Shown here piece by piece: positions 1-5,968 of a stretch of DNA of 5,968 nt. Below the pieces are notes generated by a model, which saw only the letters and a program-made list of their open reading frames with translations, searched no databases and had not been told where the DNA came from. Every line of letters begins with the position of its first letter. Positions within the stretch are counted from its first letter, which is position 1. The DNA comes from Bacteroidales bacterium (GTDB lineage Bacteria > Bacteroidota > Bacteroidia > Bacteroidales > PUMT01). The DNA lies in contig SLOS01000208.1 in assembly GCA_007132365.1 (NCBI GenBank), forward strand, positions 1 through 5,968, read 5' to 3'. A program made the translations under genes and the position numbers.

Positions 1-26
1 AAAATAAAGGTAGTTTTCCGGTTCAT
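1..26 (-). CDS. Possible 5' end of a further gene (signal-peptide-like start), cut by the window edge
   Basis: An ATG on the minus strand at 26-24 opens a frame reading MNRKTTFI before the window ends. A short basic stretch followed by hydrophobic residues is how Bacteroidota export signals usually begin, and the gene would follow the small lipoprotein in the same direction, 115 bases beyond its stop. The frame is also open upstream of this ATG, back to a stop near 100, and contains a GTG, so a longer start is formally possible. Only eight residues are visible, so the product cannot be named. In a locus of this kind an exported enzyme or another surface protein would be usual, but that is inference from context only. 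Confidence 0.35.
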
Positions 27-106
27 GGCCAGGATCTTAAGTTTTAAATATGCATCTGTTAACTTAATATTCCGGTGCAGGTCGCCAGACACATTTAGTT
101 ATAAAC

Positions 107-145
107 CTGACGGGGTGAACCGGATGATGCAGGACACCCCGTCAG
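107..145 (-). terminator. Probable transcription terminator overlapping the stop codon of the small lipoprotein gene
   Basis: Positions 107-117 (CTGACGGGGTG) and 135-145 (CACCCCGTCAG) are perfect reverse complements, giving an 11-base-pair GC-rich stem with a 17-base loop. In the direction of transcription the stem begins within the last codons of the lipoprotein gene and includes its TGA stop (144-142). The stem is followed by GTTTATAAC, so the usual run of T residues is weak. The strength and placement of the stem support termination or 3'-end protection of the transcript. An operator or other regulatory hairpin is the alternative. Confidence 0.6.
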
Positions 146-531
146 TCAGTAACCGTAATAGTGACAGATTTTACATCCTGCAGGTAATCCTTAGCCCAAT
201 TACCTGAGCTTGAAGCCACAAGAGTAAATACAAACTCTCCTGCCGACGGATATCCTGATATCCTGACCGAATCAAGACTGGTTGATACGTTTGTACCCCT
301 TCTCCTTGGATCATCGGGGTCATACGTGGATTGTACGTTATGTCCACGGAAATAAACCAGAAATTCACCCTGAACATTATCCAGGTAGACAGTAAATCCC
401 TGACCTCTCGGTAGTGTGTTGTTCTGGATACTGGTCGTAAAATCAGCAGACGGCTTGATGGGATCTTCTTTGTTACAGGAAAGCAGCACCATCAGCATGG
501 CTAAGACAATTAATGCTGAACTATTTTTCAT
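142..531 (-). CDS. Small surface lipoprotein with a PKD/Ig-like domain, third gene after a SusC/SusD pair
   Basis: This encodes a 129-residue protein. Residues 1-19 form a lipoprotein signal peptide ending in a lipobox-like LLSC, with Cys19 as the lipid-anchor site. The next residues, NKED, are lysine plus acidic and resemble the lipoprotein export signals that send Bacteroidota lipoproteins to the cell surface. Residues 28-129 alternate between short predicted beta strands (GFTVYLDNV, GEFLVYFRGH, GEFVFTLVA) and end in VKSVTITVTD, a closing strand typical of PKD-like and related Ig-fold domains. A segment rich in Asp, Pro and Arg (DPDDPRRRG, residues 71-79) probably forms a loop. There are no catalytic motifs. 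Small lipoproteins in this position after susC/susD often bind the ligand at the surface, as SusE/SusF or SGBP proteins do, but this one is much shorter, with a single domain. The ATG at 531 is chosen because the signal peptide starts there with MKN. The binding role is inferred; the lipoprotein nature is directly supported. Confidence 0.88.
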   Translation of the reverse strand: MKNSSALIVLAMLMVLLSCNKEDPIKPSADFTTSIQNNTLPRGQGFTVYLDNVQGEFLVYFRGHNVQSTYDPDDPRRRGTNVSTSLDSVRISGYPSAGEFVFTLVASSSGNWAKDYLQDVKSVTITVTD

Positions 532-572
532 GTGTATAAAGTTTGGTTATCAATTTATATAACAAGATGTTA

Positions 573-604
573 CAAATCCACATAACGGTTAAAATGCTTT
601 TCAA
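573..604 (-). promoter_or_regulatory. Possible Bacteroidota-type promoter for the small lipoprotein gene
   Basis: On the minus strand a TTG (604-602) is followed after 21 bases by TGGATTTG (580-573), which matches five of the six fixed positions of the Bacteroidota -7 consensus TAnnTTTG. A TTG at this distance fits the -33 element. Transcription would start some 35 bases before the ATG at 531. The gap to the preceding susD-like gene is long (278 bases), so an internal promoter is plausible, but the motif is short and imperfect and could be chance. Confidence 0.25.
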
Positions 605-609
605 TTCCC

Positions 610-669
610 ATGGAACCCCCATGCTTAGTTCATGTTATTTTGTCTGACGAAGGCTGCTGGGGGTTTCAT
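610..669 (-). repeat. Imperfect 11-bp inverted repeat in the 278-base gap between the SusD-like and small lipoprotein genes
   Basis: Positions 610-620 (ATGGAACCCCC) and 659-669 (GGGGGTTTCAT) pair at 10 of 11 positions across a 38-base loop. The right arm in transcription order (620-610) can instead pair locally: CATGG at 609-613 and CCATG at 619-623 form a 5-base-pair hairpin, so the two structures exclude each other. There is no T run after either hairpin, so a plain intrinsic terminator for the upstream susC/susD transcript is not well supported. A processing or attenuation structure that lowers expression of the third gene is possible. I found no convincing ORF in the rest of the 532-809 gap, which is AT-rich and otherwise holds only a short palindrome at 772-784. 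Confidence 0.4.
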
Positions 670-809
670 AAGTAAATAATTTATTTTTGAGTTGTCATTT
701 GGAACTGGCATGGAAATATTCCGGTTTACACAGGTTTTCAGCTCATCCTTGCATGTGTTACTATGTGCTCGTTTCATGATGAAAGTATTTTAATAGTTCT
801 CAATAATTA

Positions 810-2513
810 TTACCAGCCGGGATTTTGTTTCAGATTCCCCTCACTCAGGTTGATCTCCTGAATTGGCAGTGGCAGGAATTCATGCTTCCCCTTTACATAA
901 AAACCGCCGTCTCCTTCGGGTGCAAGCTGCCTGCTGAGAATCTGCCGCATATCAATGCCCCATTCCGGATCAAAACTCCAGCGGATAAGATCAAACCACC
1001 GGTGCGATTCAAGCGCAAGTTCAACATCCCTTTCGTGAATGATGGCCTCTTTGGTAAGTGCAGCCACCGAAGGCATATCAACCCTTCCCCTTACACGGTT
1101 CAGGGCCTGCAGTCCCTCGGTGGTATTTTCACCCAGAAGATGGGTCACCTCGGCATACATCAGAAGCACATCAGCAAACCTGATGACTCTTCGGTTAATA
1201 GGATCATTCAGGGGAGCACTGCTTTCATAAAATACCGGAAAGTAATACTTTTTCAGTCCGAACCCGTTTGTTGGAAAAGGGTTATCTGTTCTGGGAATCA
1301 ATCCCCGGCTGCGTGCTATCAATTTATTGTTGACTCCGCTCAGATAATTTCTGTAGTAGGGGCTGTCCTCCCTGAAATCCATCCGTTCACCATCGAGATA
1401 AAGAGTGGCATAAGCACGGGGATCACGGTCAAATCCATCGGGAGCACCTTCGGTCTCAAATGCCAGCCAGAGATCGGGATGCGCTTCATGATTCCTGAAA
1501 CTGGATGTATGGGGACTGAACCAGCCGGCATTCATTGCACCTGACCACTGCCAGCCGGGCAGCCACCCCGATTGCATACGTTCATCAGTGTATTGGACCT
1601 CCCAGACAGACTCCTGGTTATTCTCGGCTATATAAAGGTTGTCGCCAACCGGGAGATCTACATAGGACGAATTGCTTAACAGCGCGTAAATATAATCATT
1701 CCTGCTTTTCGGATCCTGGGGTTTTACCAGACTGTAGTTCCCTGATTGAATCACCTCCCTTAATGTTTGCATTGCAAGCCTCAGATCAGCTAGGTCCTCT
1801 GCCGATCCTTTATTGCCATTTCTTACATAATAATAAAAATGTTTAAACAGCATTGCCTTCCCCAGAAATGCCCCGGCTGCCCCTGATGTTAAACGCCCGG
1901 CATCTGACGGGCCATATTGTTCAGGCAGGTTCTCATAACCAAACAGCAAATCTTCCTTTATCAGGTCCCAGAAATTTTGGGGATTACCATTGGTCATCGG
2001 TATGTTGAAGTCCTCCGGTATAGTTTTATCATCGTAAAAGGGAGGCTCATTGAAAATCGTAACCAGATAGAACAGATAGGCGCCCCTTAAAGCCCTAGCC
2101 TGGGCGAGATAAAGGTTTCTCATGCTTTGCGAAAGTCCCTCGACATTCTGCCGTTCATTGATCATTTTAATGAACATGTTGGTCCGGTAAAGCCCCATGT
2201 AAAGATCCCGATAGATAGTGCTTACCTGATTGGAGGAAGCATTAATCGCAGTCAACTGGTCCATTCCCGGAGTTTCAAACAGTATCCTGTCCTCAAACGA
2301 GCCGAAAACAAACTGCATCTGCAGTCCGAACACTCCTCCATGGGCGAGAGGACCGTAGAGACTGTTGAGGGCCATCCAGAAATCCTCCTGTGTCTGGTAA
2401 AAACTACCGTCAGTGAGGGCATTCTTGTTATCCAGCTCAAGGAAGTCATCCGAACATGAAACTGCAAAAGAAAGCAGTATTACCAGGGTAGTTCTGAATA
2501 TTGATTTATACAT
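810..2513 (-). CDS. SusD/RagB-family nutrient-binding outer-membrane lipoprotein
   Basis: This encodes a 567-residue surface lipoprotein that captures a nutrient, typically an oligosaccharide, and acts as the lid of the SusC-like transporter encoded just upstream. The frame is open to a TTG at 2546, but the ATG at 2513 gives a clean lipoprotein signal peptide, MYKSIFRTTL through FAVSC with Cys20 lipidated, followed by the surface-export-like SDD. The TTG start would add eleven polar and basic residues ahead of it. Residues 20-55 carry the SusD N-terminal pattern (DDFLELDNKNALTDGSFYQT), followed by the helical TPR-like core. The C-terminal RagB/SusD region spans about 443-567: VIRFADVLLMYAE, then ERDVELALESHRWFDLIRW (494-512), and the closing FLPLPIQEIN ... 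LKQNPGW. Length is normal for the family. A Trp-rich stretch (WLPGWQW and AGWF, mid-protein) could contribute aromatic stacking surfaces for sugar binding, which is inference. It follows the SusC-like gene by 36 bases, so co-transcription is very likely. The substrate cannot be told from sequence alone. Confidence 0.97.
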   Translation of the reverse strand: MYKSIFRTTLVILLSFAVSCSDDFLELDNKNALTDGSFYQTQEDFWMALNSLYGPLAHGGVFGLQMQFVFGSFEDRILFETPGMDQLTAINASSNQVSTIYRDLYMGLYRTNMFIKMINERQNVEGLSQSMRNLYLAQARALRGAYLFYLVTIFNEPPFYDDKTIPEDFNIPMTNGNPQNFWDLIKEDLLFGYENLPEQYGPSDAGRLTSGAAGAFLGKAMLFKHFYYYVRNGNKGSAEDLADLRLAMQTLREVIQSGNYSLVKPQDPKSRNDYIYALLSNSSYVDLPVGDNLYIAENNQESVWEVQYTDERMQSGWLPGWQWSGAMNAGWFSPHTSSFRNHEAHPDLWLAFETEGAPDGFDRDPRAYATLYLDGERMDFREDSPYYRNYLSGVNNKLIARSRGLIPRTDNPFPTNGFGLKKYYFPVFYESSAPLNDPINRRVIRFADVLLMYAEVTHLLGENTTEGLQALNRVRGRVDMPSVAALTKEAIIHERDVELALESHRWFDLIRWSFDPEWGIDMRQILSRQLAPEGDGGFYVKGKHEFLPLPIQEINLSEGNLKQNPGW

Positions 2514-2549
2514 AACAGTATAGTATTTATGATTTCTAAAATACAATAA

Positions 2550-5500
2550 TTAAAAGTCAACCTGGATACCAAAATTGATCGCCCTGGGCACGGGGTAGGT
2601 ACCTGTATCATTACCGGGTGTAAGCGGCTCACTGACGGTAGGCGCTTCGGGGTCACGGCCTGTATAACCGGTAATGGTAAAAAGGTTTGTTGCGCTGACG
2701 TAGATTCGTGTGCCCGATAAACCAATGGATTTGTTTACATTGCCCGGAAATGAATAACCGAGCTGAATGTCCTTTAATCTGAAAAAAGATGCATTCTCAA
2801 GATACCAGGTCGAAGGACGGTCATTGATATTATCGTTATTCAGATCGGCTCTTATATATTCAGTGGAAGGACGGTCCTCCCGGTAGTAGTTTTCTGCAAA
2901 TGCCGCAAGCTTGTTATGCCCCATATCCTGGGAACTGAATCCCTCTATATCGGGTCTCATATGATTATAAACATGATAATTATGCATACCGTAAAAAAAC
3001 ACTGAAAAGTCCCATCCCCGATACATTGTTTCCAGGCTCAGGCCATATGTCAGATCGGGCACTGCCTTGCCGATTATTGTACGGTCGAGGTCATCTATAA
3101 TCCCGTCATTGTTAAGATCTTTGAACATAAGGTCTCCCGGCTGAGGGGTTCCGCTTGAGGGCCGTGCATAAAGGTAATTCCCTTCCGCGTCAAAATCATC
3201 GGGTGTTATGATCCTTTCGGCCACATAACCGTAAAAGCTGCCAATGGTATGACCAATTTTGGTAATGTTGTGAAACCTGCGCGCAGCATCCCGAATGATT
3301 TCTCCTGGAACATATTTGACTTCATTTTTGATTGTTGTGAGGTTGCCGGAAATAATGTAATTAAAATCACCTGTCATCTGGCGGAGCATTGCGTTGAATT
3401 CAAACCCCCTGTTCTGCACCTCACCAAGGTTGACCCACGGATCTCCGGCACCGGAAACCCTGCCGAAGGTACTGGGCATTGGTCGTTTGACAAGCAGGTC
3501 GTCCTGGTTCTTGATGTAGTATTCGGCCGAGAGCTGGAGCCTGTTCATGAACATGTTCAGATCTATACCCAGGTTGTACATCTCTGCCGCCTCCCACCTG
3601 ATTGTGGGATTTCCGAAACTGTGTACTACGTTAAGTGCGGGAACAACCCGTCCTCCGATTACGGGCGAAAACTGGTTAAATGGGTCTATCACCGACTGGT
3701 ACTCGAAGGCTCCTATATTCGAATTGCCGGTTTGGCCCCATCCTGCCCGCAACTTCAGCATTGAGATCTGATCTACCCCGGTAAGGAAGTCCTCATCTAT
3801 TTTCCAGGCTACCGAAACAGAGGGGAATGTTCCCCATCGGTTGCCGGGGCCGAACCGGGAATTCCCATCTCTCCTGATACTGGCCGTTAGCAGGTATTTG
3901 CTGTCATAATCGTAGATCAGGCGGCCGAGATAGGCCTCAGAGTTAAAGGGATTGAAAAATCCCTGCACCTGCCTGCCGTCTTCGAATGACTGGGCTATCA
4001 CGTTCAGCTGCTCATAGGGAAACCCGGTGGCTAAAACCTGTACGCTGTTGTCCTCGTTTCTCCTGACATGGTGTACCGCGGTGGCAGTAATATTATGCAG
4101 CCCGAACCGGTTGCTGAAAGTTACCTGGTTTTCAAGTGACAGGTTAACATATTCATTGAAATTTTCATCCAGGTTGGCCTGACCCCGGCTTCTTACCCCG
4201 AGGTCAAAGGCGGGCACCCAGTTCTTTGTCCGGTTGAAGCCCGCGTCGACAGAGGGAAGGGTTCTGAAGGTCAGCCAGGAAACCGGTTGCACTTCCACAT
4301 AGATGTTAGCAAGAATGTTATTATTGAACGACCTCAGGTCGCCGAATTCCATAGGTCCCCTTGGCGCGGGCTTATCGTTAAACCCGGTATTGGATACGAA
4401 AACTGTTTCCCCGTCGGGTGTAACGTACTCATAATCTACCTGGGGACCTTCGAATCCCTCCTTATTTTGCTCATTATAGATCCGCATCAGGGGTGAGGCA
4501 ATAAGTGTGACATCCCAGGGGCCTCCCTGCCAGGTGAAGGGGTTCTGTCTTACAGAGCGGGTAACGGCAATGCTTTCTCCTACCCTGATAAAACGGCCAA
4601 GTTCAAAATCAGAATTGATCCTGATGCTGTATCTCTCGGTGGCCGATGCCAGGAGAATTCCGTCTTCAGCATAATACCTGGCTGACACGCTGTAATTTGA
4701 ACCTTCACCTCCCCCGGAAATGCGCAGGTTATGGTTATGTCCCCACCCGGTCCTCACTACCTCATTCTGCCAGTCGGTACCCTGTTGCCAGCCGTCACCA
4801 TAGTACCACTGACGGAAGTGATCGCTGTAGGAAAGGGGTACAGCCTGTCCATCTTCGGAAAGTAAGGTTGAATAAAATTCAGCGTACTGATCGGCGTTCA
4901 TAACATCAAACTGCCCTGGCACACGATTGAAGGTGGTGTATCCGGAATAGTTAACGCGAGGGGCACCGGATTCACCACGTTTGGTGGTGACAATAACAAC
5001 ACCGTTGGCACCGTCGGCACCGTAAATGGCGGCTGCCGACGCATCCTTCAGGATCTGGATGGATTCTATGTCTGTTGGGCTCACAGAGTTAAGACTGCCG
5101 GTGACAATGCCATCAATGACATAAATAGGATTGGCGTCCCTGTTTATTGATCCTACTCCCCTTACCCTGATCTGGGCACCGCCGCCGGGCTCCCCTGTCT
5201 GGGTGACCATGACACCTGGCGCCCGTCCCTGCAGGGCCCTGGTAAATTCGCTGGCAGGGACCCTGTTCAGGTCATCAGAAGATACCACTGCTACCGAACC
5301 GGTAAGGTCATCCCTTCTTACCGTTCCGTAACCGATTATAACCAGCTCTGAGATCATCTCAAGGCCTGGAACAAGAGCCGCATCTATAACTGTGCGTCCA
5401 TCAACTGCAACCTCCCGTTCCTCATAACCCACAAATGAAAAAACCAGTATTGCGTCAACATCCGGGACAGTGATGGAATATTTACCGTCAATATCTGCAA

Positions 5501-5672
5501 CAGTCCCCACCGTTGTTCCCTTAACAAGGATTGTTGCCCCTATCAGAGACTCCCCTGTTTCAGCATCAGAAACTGTACCCGTAACGGTATATTGTGCCGG
5601 GGCCGTCTGCATGAAAGCCATCAGAACCAGAGGAATTAAACAAAATTTAAGTTTTCGGACTAAACTTTTCAT
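2550..5672 (-). CDS. SusC/RagA-family TonB-dependent outer-membrane transporter
   Basis: This encodes a full-length 1040-residue outer-membrane beta-barrel that imports the ligand delivered by its SusD partner, using energy from TonB-ExbBD. Residues 1-26 are a signal peptide (basic MKSLVRKLK, hydrophobic core, cleavage expected after APA before Gln27). Residues 28-102 form the carboxypeptidase-regulatory-like (CarboxypepD_reg-like) Ig-fold domain (TVTGTVSDAETGESLIGAT, GKYSITVP, FVGYEEREV). ISELVIIGYGTVRRDDLTGS (107-126) is the conserved lead-in to the plug, which runs to about 231 and includes ALQGRAPGV, IRVRGVGSIN, PIYVIDGI, IQILKDASAAAIYG and GANGVVIVTTKRG. The rest is the barrel. It includes the acidic FKDLNNDGIIDDLDR motif (850-864) seen in many SusC proteins, then ASFFRLKDIQLGYSFP, and it ends in Phe as expected for BAM-assembled barrels. 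There is no STN domain between signal peptide and Ig-fold domain, so a direct link to an anti-sigma factor is unlikely. The ATG lacks a Shine-Dalgarno sequence, as is usual in this phylum. Confidence 0.98.
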   Translation of the reverse strand: MKSLVRKLKFCLIPLVLMAFMQTAPAQYTVTGTVSDAETGESLIGATILVKGTTVGTVADIDGKYSITVPDVDAILVFSFVGYEEREVAVDGRTVIDAALVPGLEMISELVIIGYGTVRRDDLTGSVAVVSSDDLNRVPASEFTRALQGRAPGVMVTQTGEPGGGAQIRVRGVGSINRDANPIYVIDGIVTGSLNSVSPTDIESIQILKDASAAAIYGADGANGVVIVTTKRGESGAPRVNYSGYTTFNRVPGQFDVMNADQYAEFYSTLLSEDGQAVPLSYSDHFRQWYYGDGWQQGTDWQNEVVRTGWGHNHNLRISGGGEGSNYSVSARYYAEDGILLASATERYSIRINSDFELGRFIRVGESIAVTRSVRQNPFTWQGGPWDVTLIASPLMRIYNEQNKEGFEGPQVDYEYVTPDGETVFVSNTGFNDKPAPRGPMEFGDLRSFNNNILANIYVEVQPVSWLTFRTLPSVDAGFNRTKNWVPAFDLGVRSRGQANLDENFNEYVNLSLENQVTFSNRFGLHNITATAVHHVRRNEDNSVQVLATGFPYEQLNVIAQSFEDGRQVQGFFNPFNSEAYLGRLIYDYDSKYLLTASIRRDGNSRFGPGNRWGTFPSVSVAWKIDEDFLTGVDQISMLKLRAGWGQTGNSNIGAFEYQSVIDPFNQFSPVIGGRVVPALNVVHSFGNPTIRWEAAEMYNLGIDLNMFMNRLQLSAEYYIKNQDDLLVKRPMPSTFGRVSGAGDPWVNLGEVQNRGFEFNAMLRQMTGDFNYIISGNLTTIKNEVKYVPGEIIRDAARRFHNITKIGHTIGSFYGYVAERIITPDDFDAEGNYLYARPSSGTPQPGDLMFKDLNNDGIIDDLDRTIIGKAVPDLTYGLSLETMYRGWDFSVFFYGMHNYHVYNHMRPDIEGFSSQDMGHNKLAAFAENYYREDRPSTEYIRADLNNDNINDRPSTWYLENASFFRLKDIQLGYSFPGNVNKSIGLSGTRIYVSATNLFTITGYTGRDPEAPTVSEPLTPGNDTGTYPVPRAINFGIQVDF

Positions 5673-5789
5673 AGGTCAGGTATTTAAGGCTTGTGAATAA
5701 TCGGATAATTATTTTTATTAGGGTGTCTGGTAAAAGCTAATTATAAAACTAATCTGCATTTTATATAGTATTATTAAGTATCTTCAAAG

Positions 5790-5968
5790 TTAATTCATCT
5801 GTTCAATCAAAACCCTGAGCCTGGAATTTCTGCCGGTTATGTTCTCGGCTTTATCAATATATCTGGTTGCCATTCTTCTGTCCCCCAATCTATAGTAAAC
5901 AAAAGCATGCAGGGCCAGATAATCCGGATTATCCTGGTTTGAGCGGACCAGCTTCGCGGACTCTCTGA
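5790..5968 (-). CDS. C-terminal end of a tetratricopeptide-repeat (TPR) protein, cut by the window edge
   Basis: A minus-strand frame enters from the right edge (first whole codon 5966-5964) and runs 58 codons to a TAA at 5792-5790. The residues NPDYLALHAFVYYRLGD, then RRMATRYIDKAENI, match the two-helix TPR pattern: the small and large hydrophobic positions Leu/Ala/Tyr of helix A, the LGD turn, then Ala and Tyr followed by KAENI in helix B. The fragment ends in a short capping helix (SRLRVLIEQMN). The other two frames on this strand hit stops sooner and look unlike protein. The gene lies 117 bases upstream of the SusC-like gene in the same direction. The parent protein could be a TPR-containing regulator, a sulfatase with a TPR tail, or a general TPR lipoprotein; the visible part cannot separate these. 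This reading frame is not shown by ATG-based ORF finding because its start is outside the window. Confidence 0.75.
   Translation of the reverse strand, partial: RESAKLVRSNQDNPDYLALHAFVYYRLGDRRMATRYIDKAENITGRNSRLRVLIEQMN

Noticed and set aside
772..784. Palindrome TTTCAT-g-ATGAAA downstream of the SusD-like stop
   Set aside because: It is only 6 bases per arm with a one-base centre, so it makes a poor RNA hairpin and has no T tract. It could be an operator but is equally likely to be chance.
825..1544. A 239-codon open frame on the plus strand, opposite the SusD-like gene
   Set aside because: It lies wholly antisense to a clear SusD C-terminal coding region. Its translation has no recognisable domain or signal, so it is a shadow of the real gene.
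3249..3764. A 171-codon plus-strand open frame within the SusC-like gene
   Set aside because: It is antisense to conserved barrel sequence, and its Cys- and His-rich translation has no domain pattern, as expected for a shadow frame.
5732..5739. Possible -7 promoter element TAGCTTTT (minus strand) upstream of the SusC-like gene
   Set aside because: It misses the final G of TAnnTTTG and has no TTG at the -33 distance, so it is not strong enough to annotate in such AT-rich sequence.
1..5968. CRISPR arrays, tRNA or rRNA genes, insertion sequences and transposases
   Set aside because: I saw no regularly spaced repeats, no tRNA-like cloverleaf and no transposase-like frame. Nearly all of the window is accounted for by the uptake locus.

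Overview
The window looks like part of a Bacteroidota genome, probably an environmental member of the Bacteroidales/Marinilabiliales type, although the exact lineage cannot be read from it. The evidence is an adjacent SusC/RagA-type TonB-dependent transporter and SusD/RagB-type lipoprotein, lipoproteins with acidic residues just after the lipid-anchor cysteine, AT-rich spacers, and no clear Shine-Dalgarno sequences. All supported genes lie on the minus strand, so transcription runs from high to low coordinates.

In transcription order the window holds: (1) the last 58 codons of a tetratricopeptide-repeat (TPR) protein that enters from the right edge (5968-5790); (2) a 117-base AT-rich spacer; (3) a complete 1040-residue SusC-like outer-membrane transporter (5672-2550); (4) a 36-base spacer; (5) a complete SusD-like lipoprotein whose best start is the ATG at 2513 (2513-810); (6) a 278-base non-coding gap containing an inverted repeat and a possible promoter; (7) a 129-codon lipoprotein with a PKD/Ig-like beta-sandwich pattern (531-142); (8) a strong 11-base-pair inverted repeat that overlaps its stop codon and probably terminates transcription; and (9) a possible start of a further gene running off the left edge (26-1).

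SusC and SusD homologues form a lidded pair in the outer membrane. SusD captures an oligosaccharide or other nutrient at the surface, and SusC imports it using TonB-derived energy. The small lipoprotein sits where such loci often carry an extra surface ligand-binding protein. No degradative enzyme, sulfatase or regulator is visible in the window, so the substrate cannot be named. The SusC protein has no N-terminal STN domain, which argues against direct control through an anti-sigma/ECF-sigma pair. This is mainly an ordinary nutrient-uptake locus. The parts worth a second look are the very small third lipoprotein, the structured gap before it, and the terminator overlapping its stop codon.
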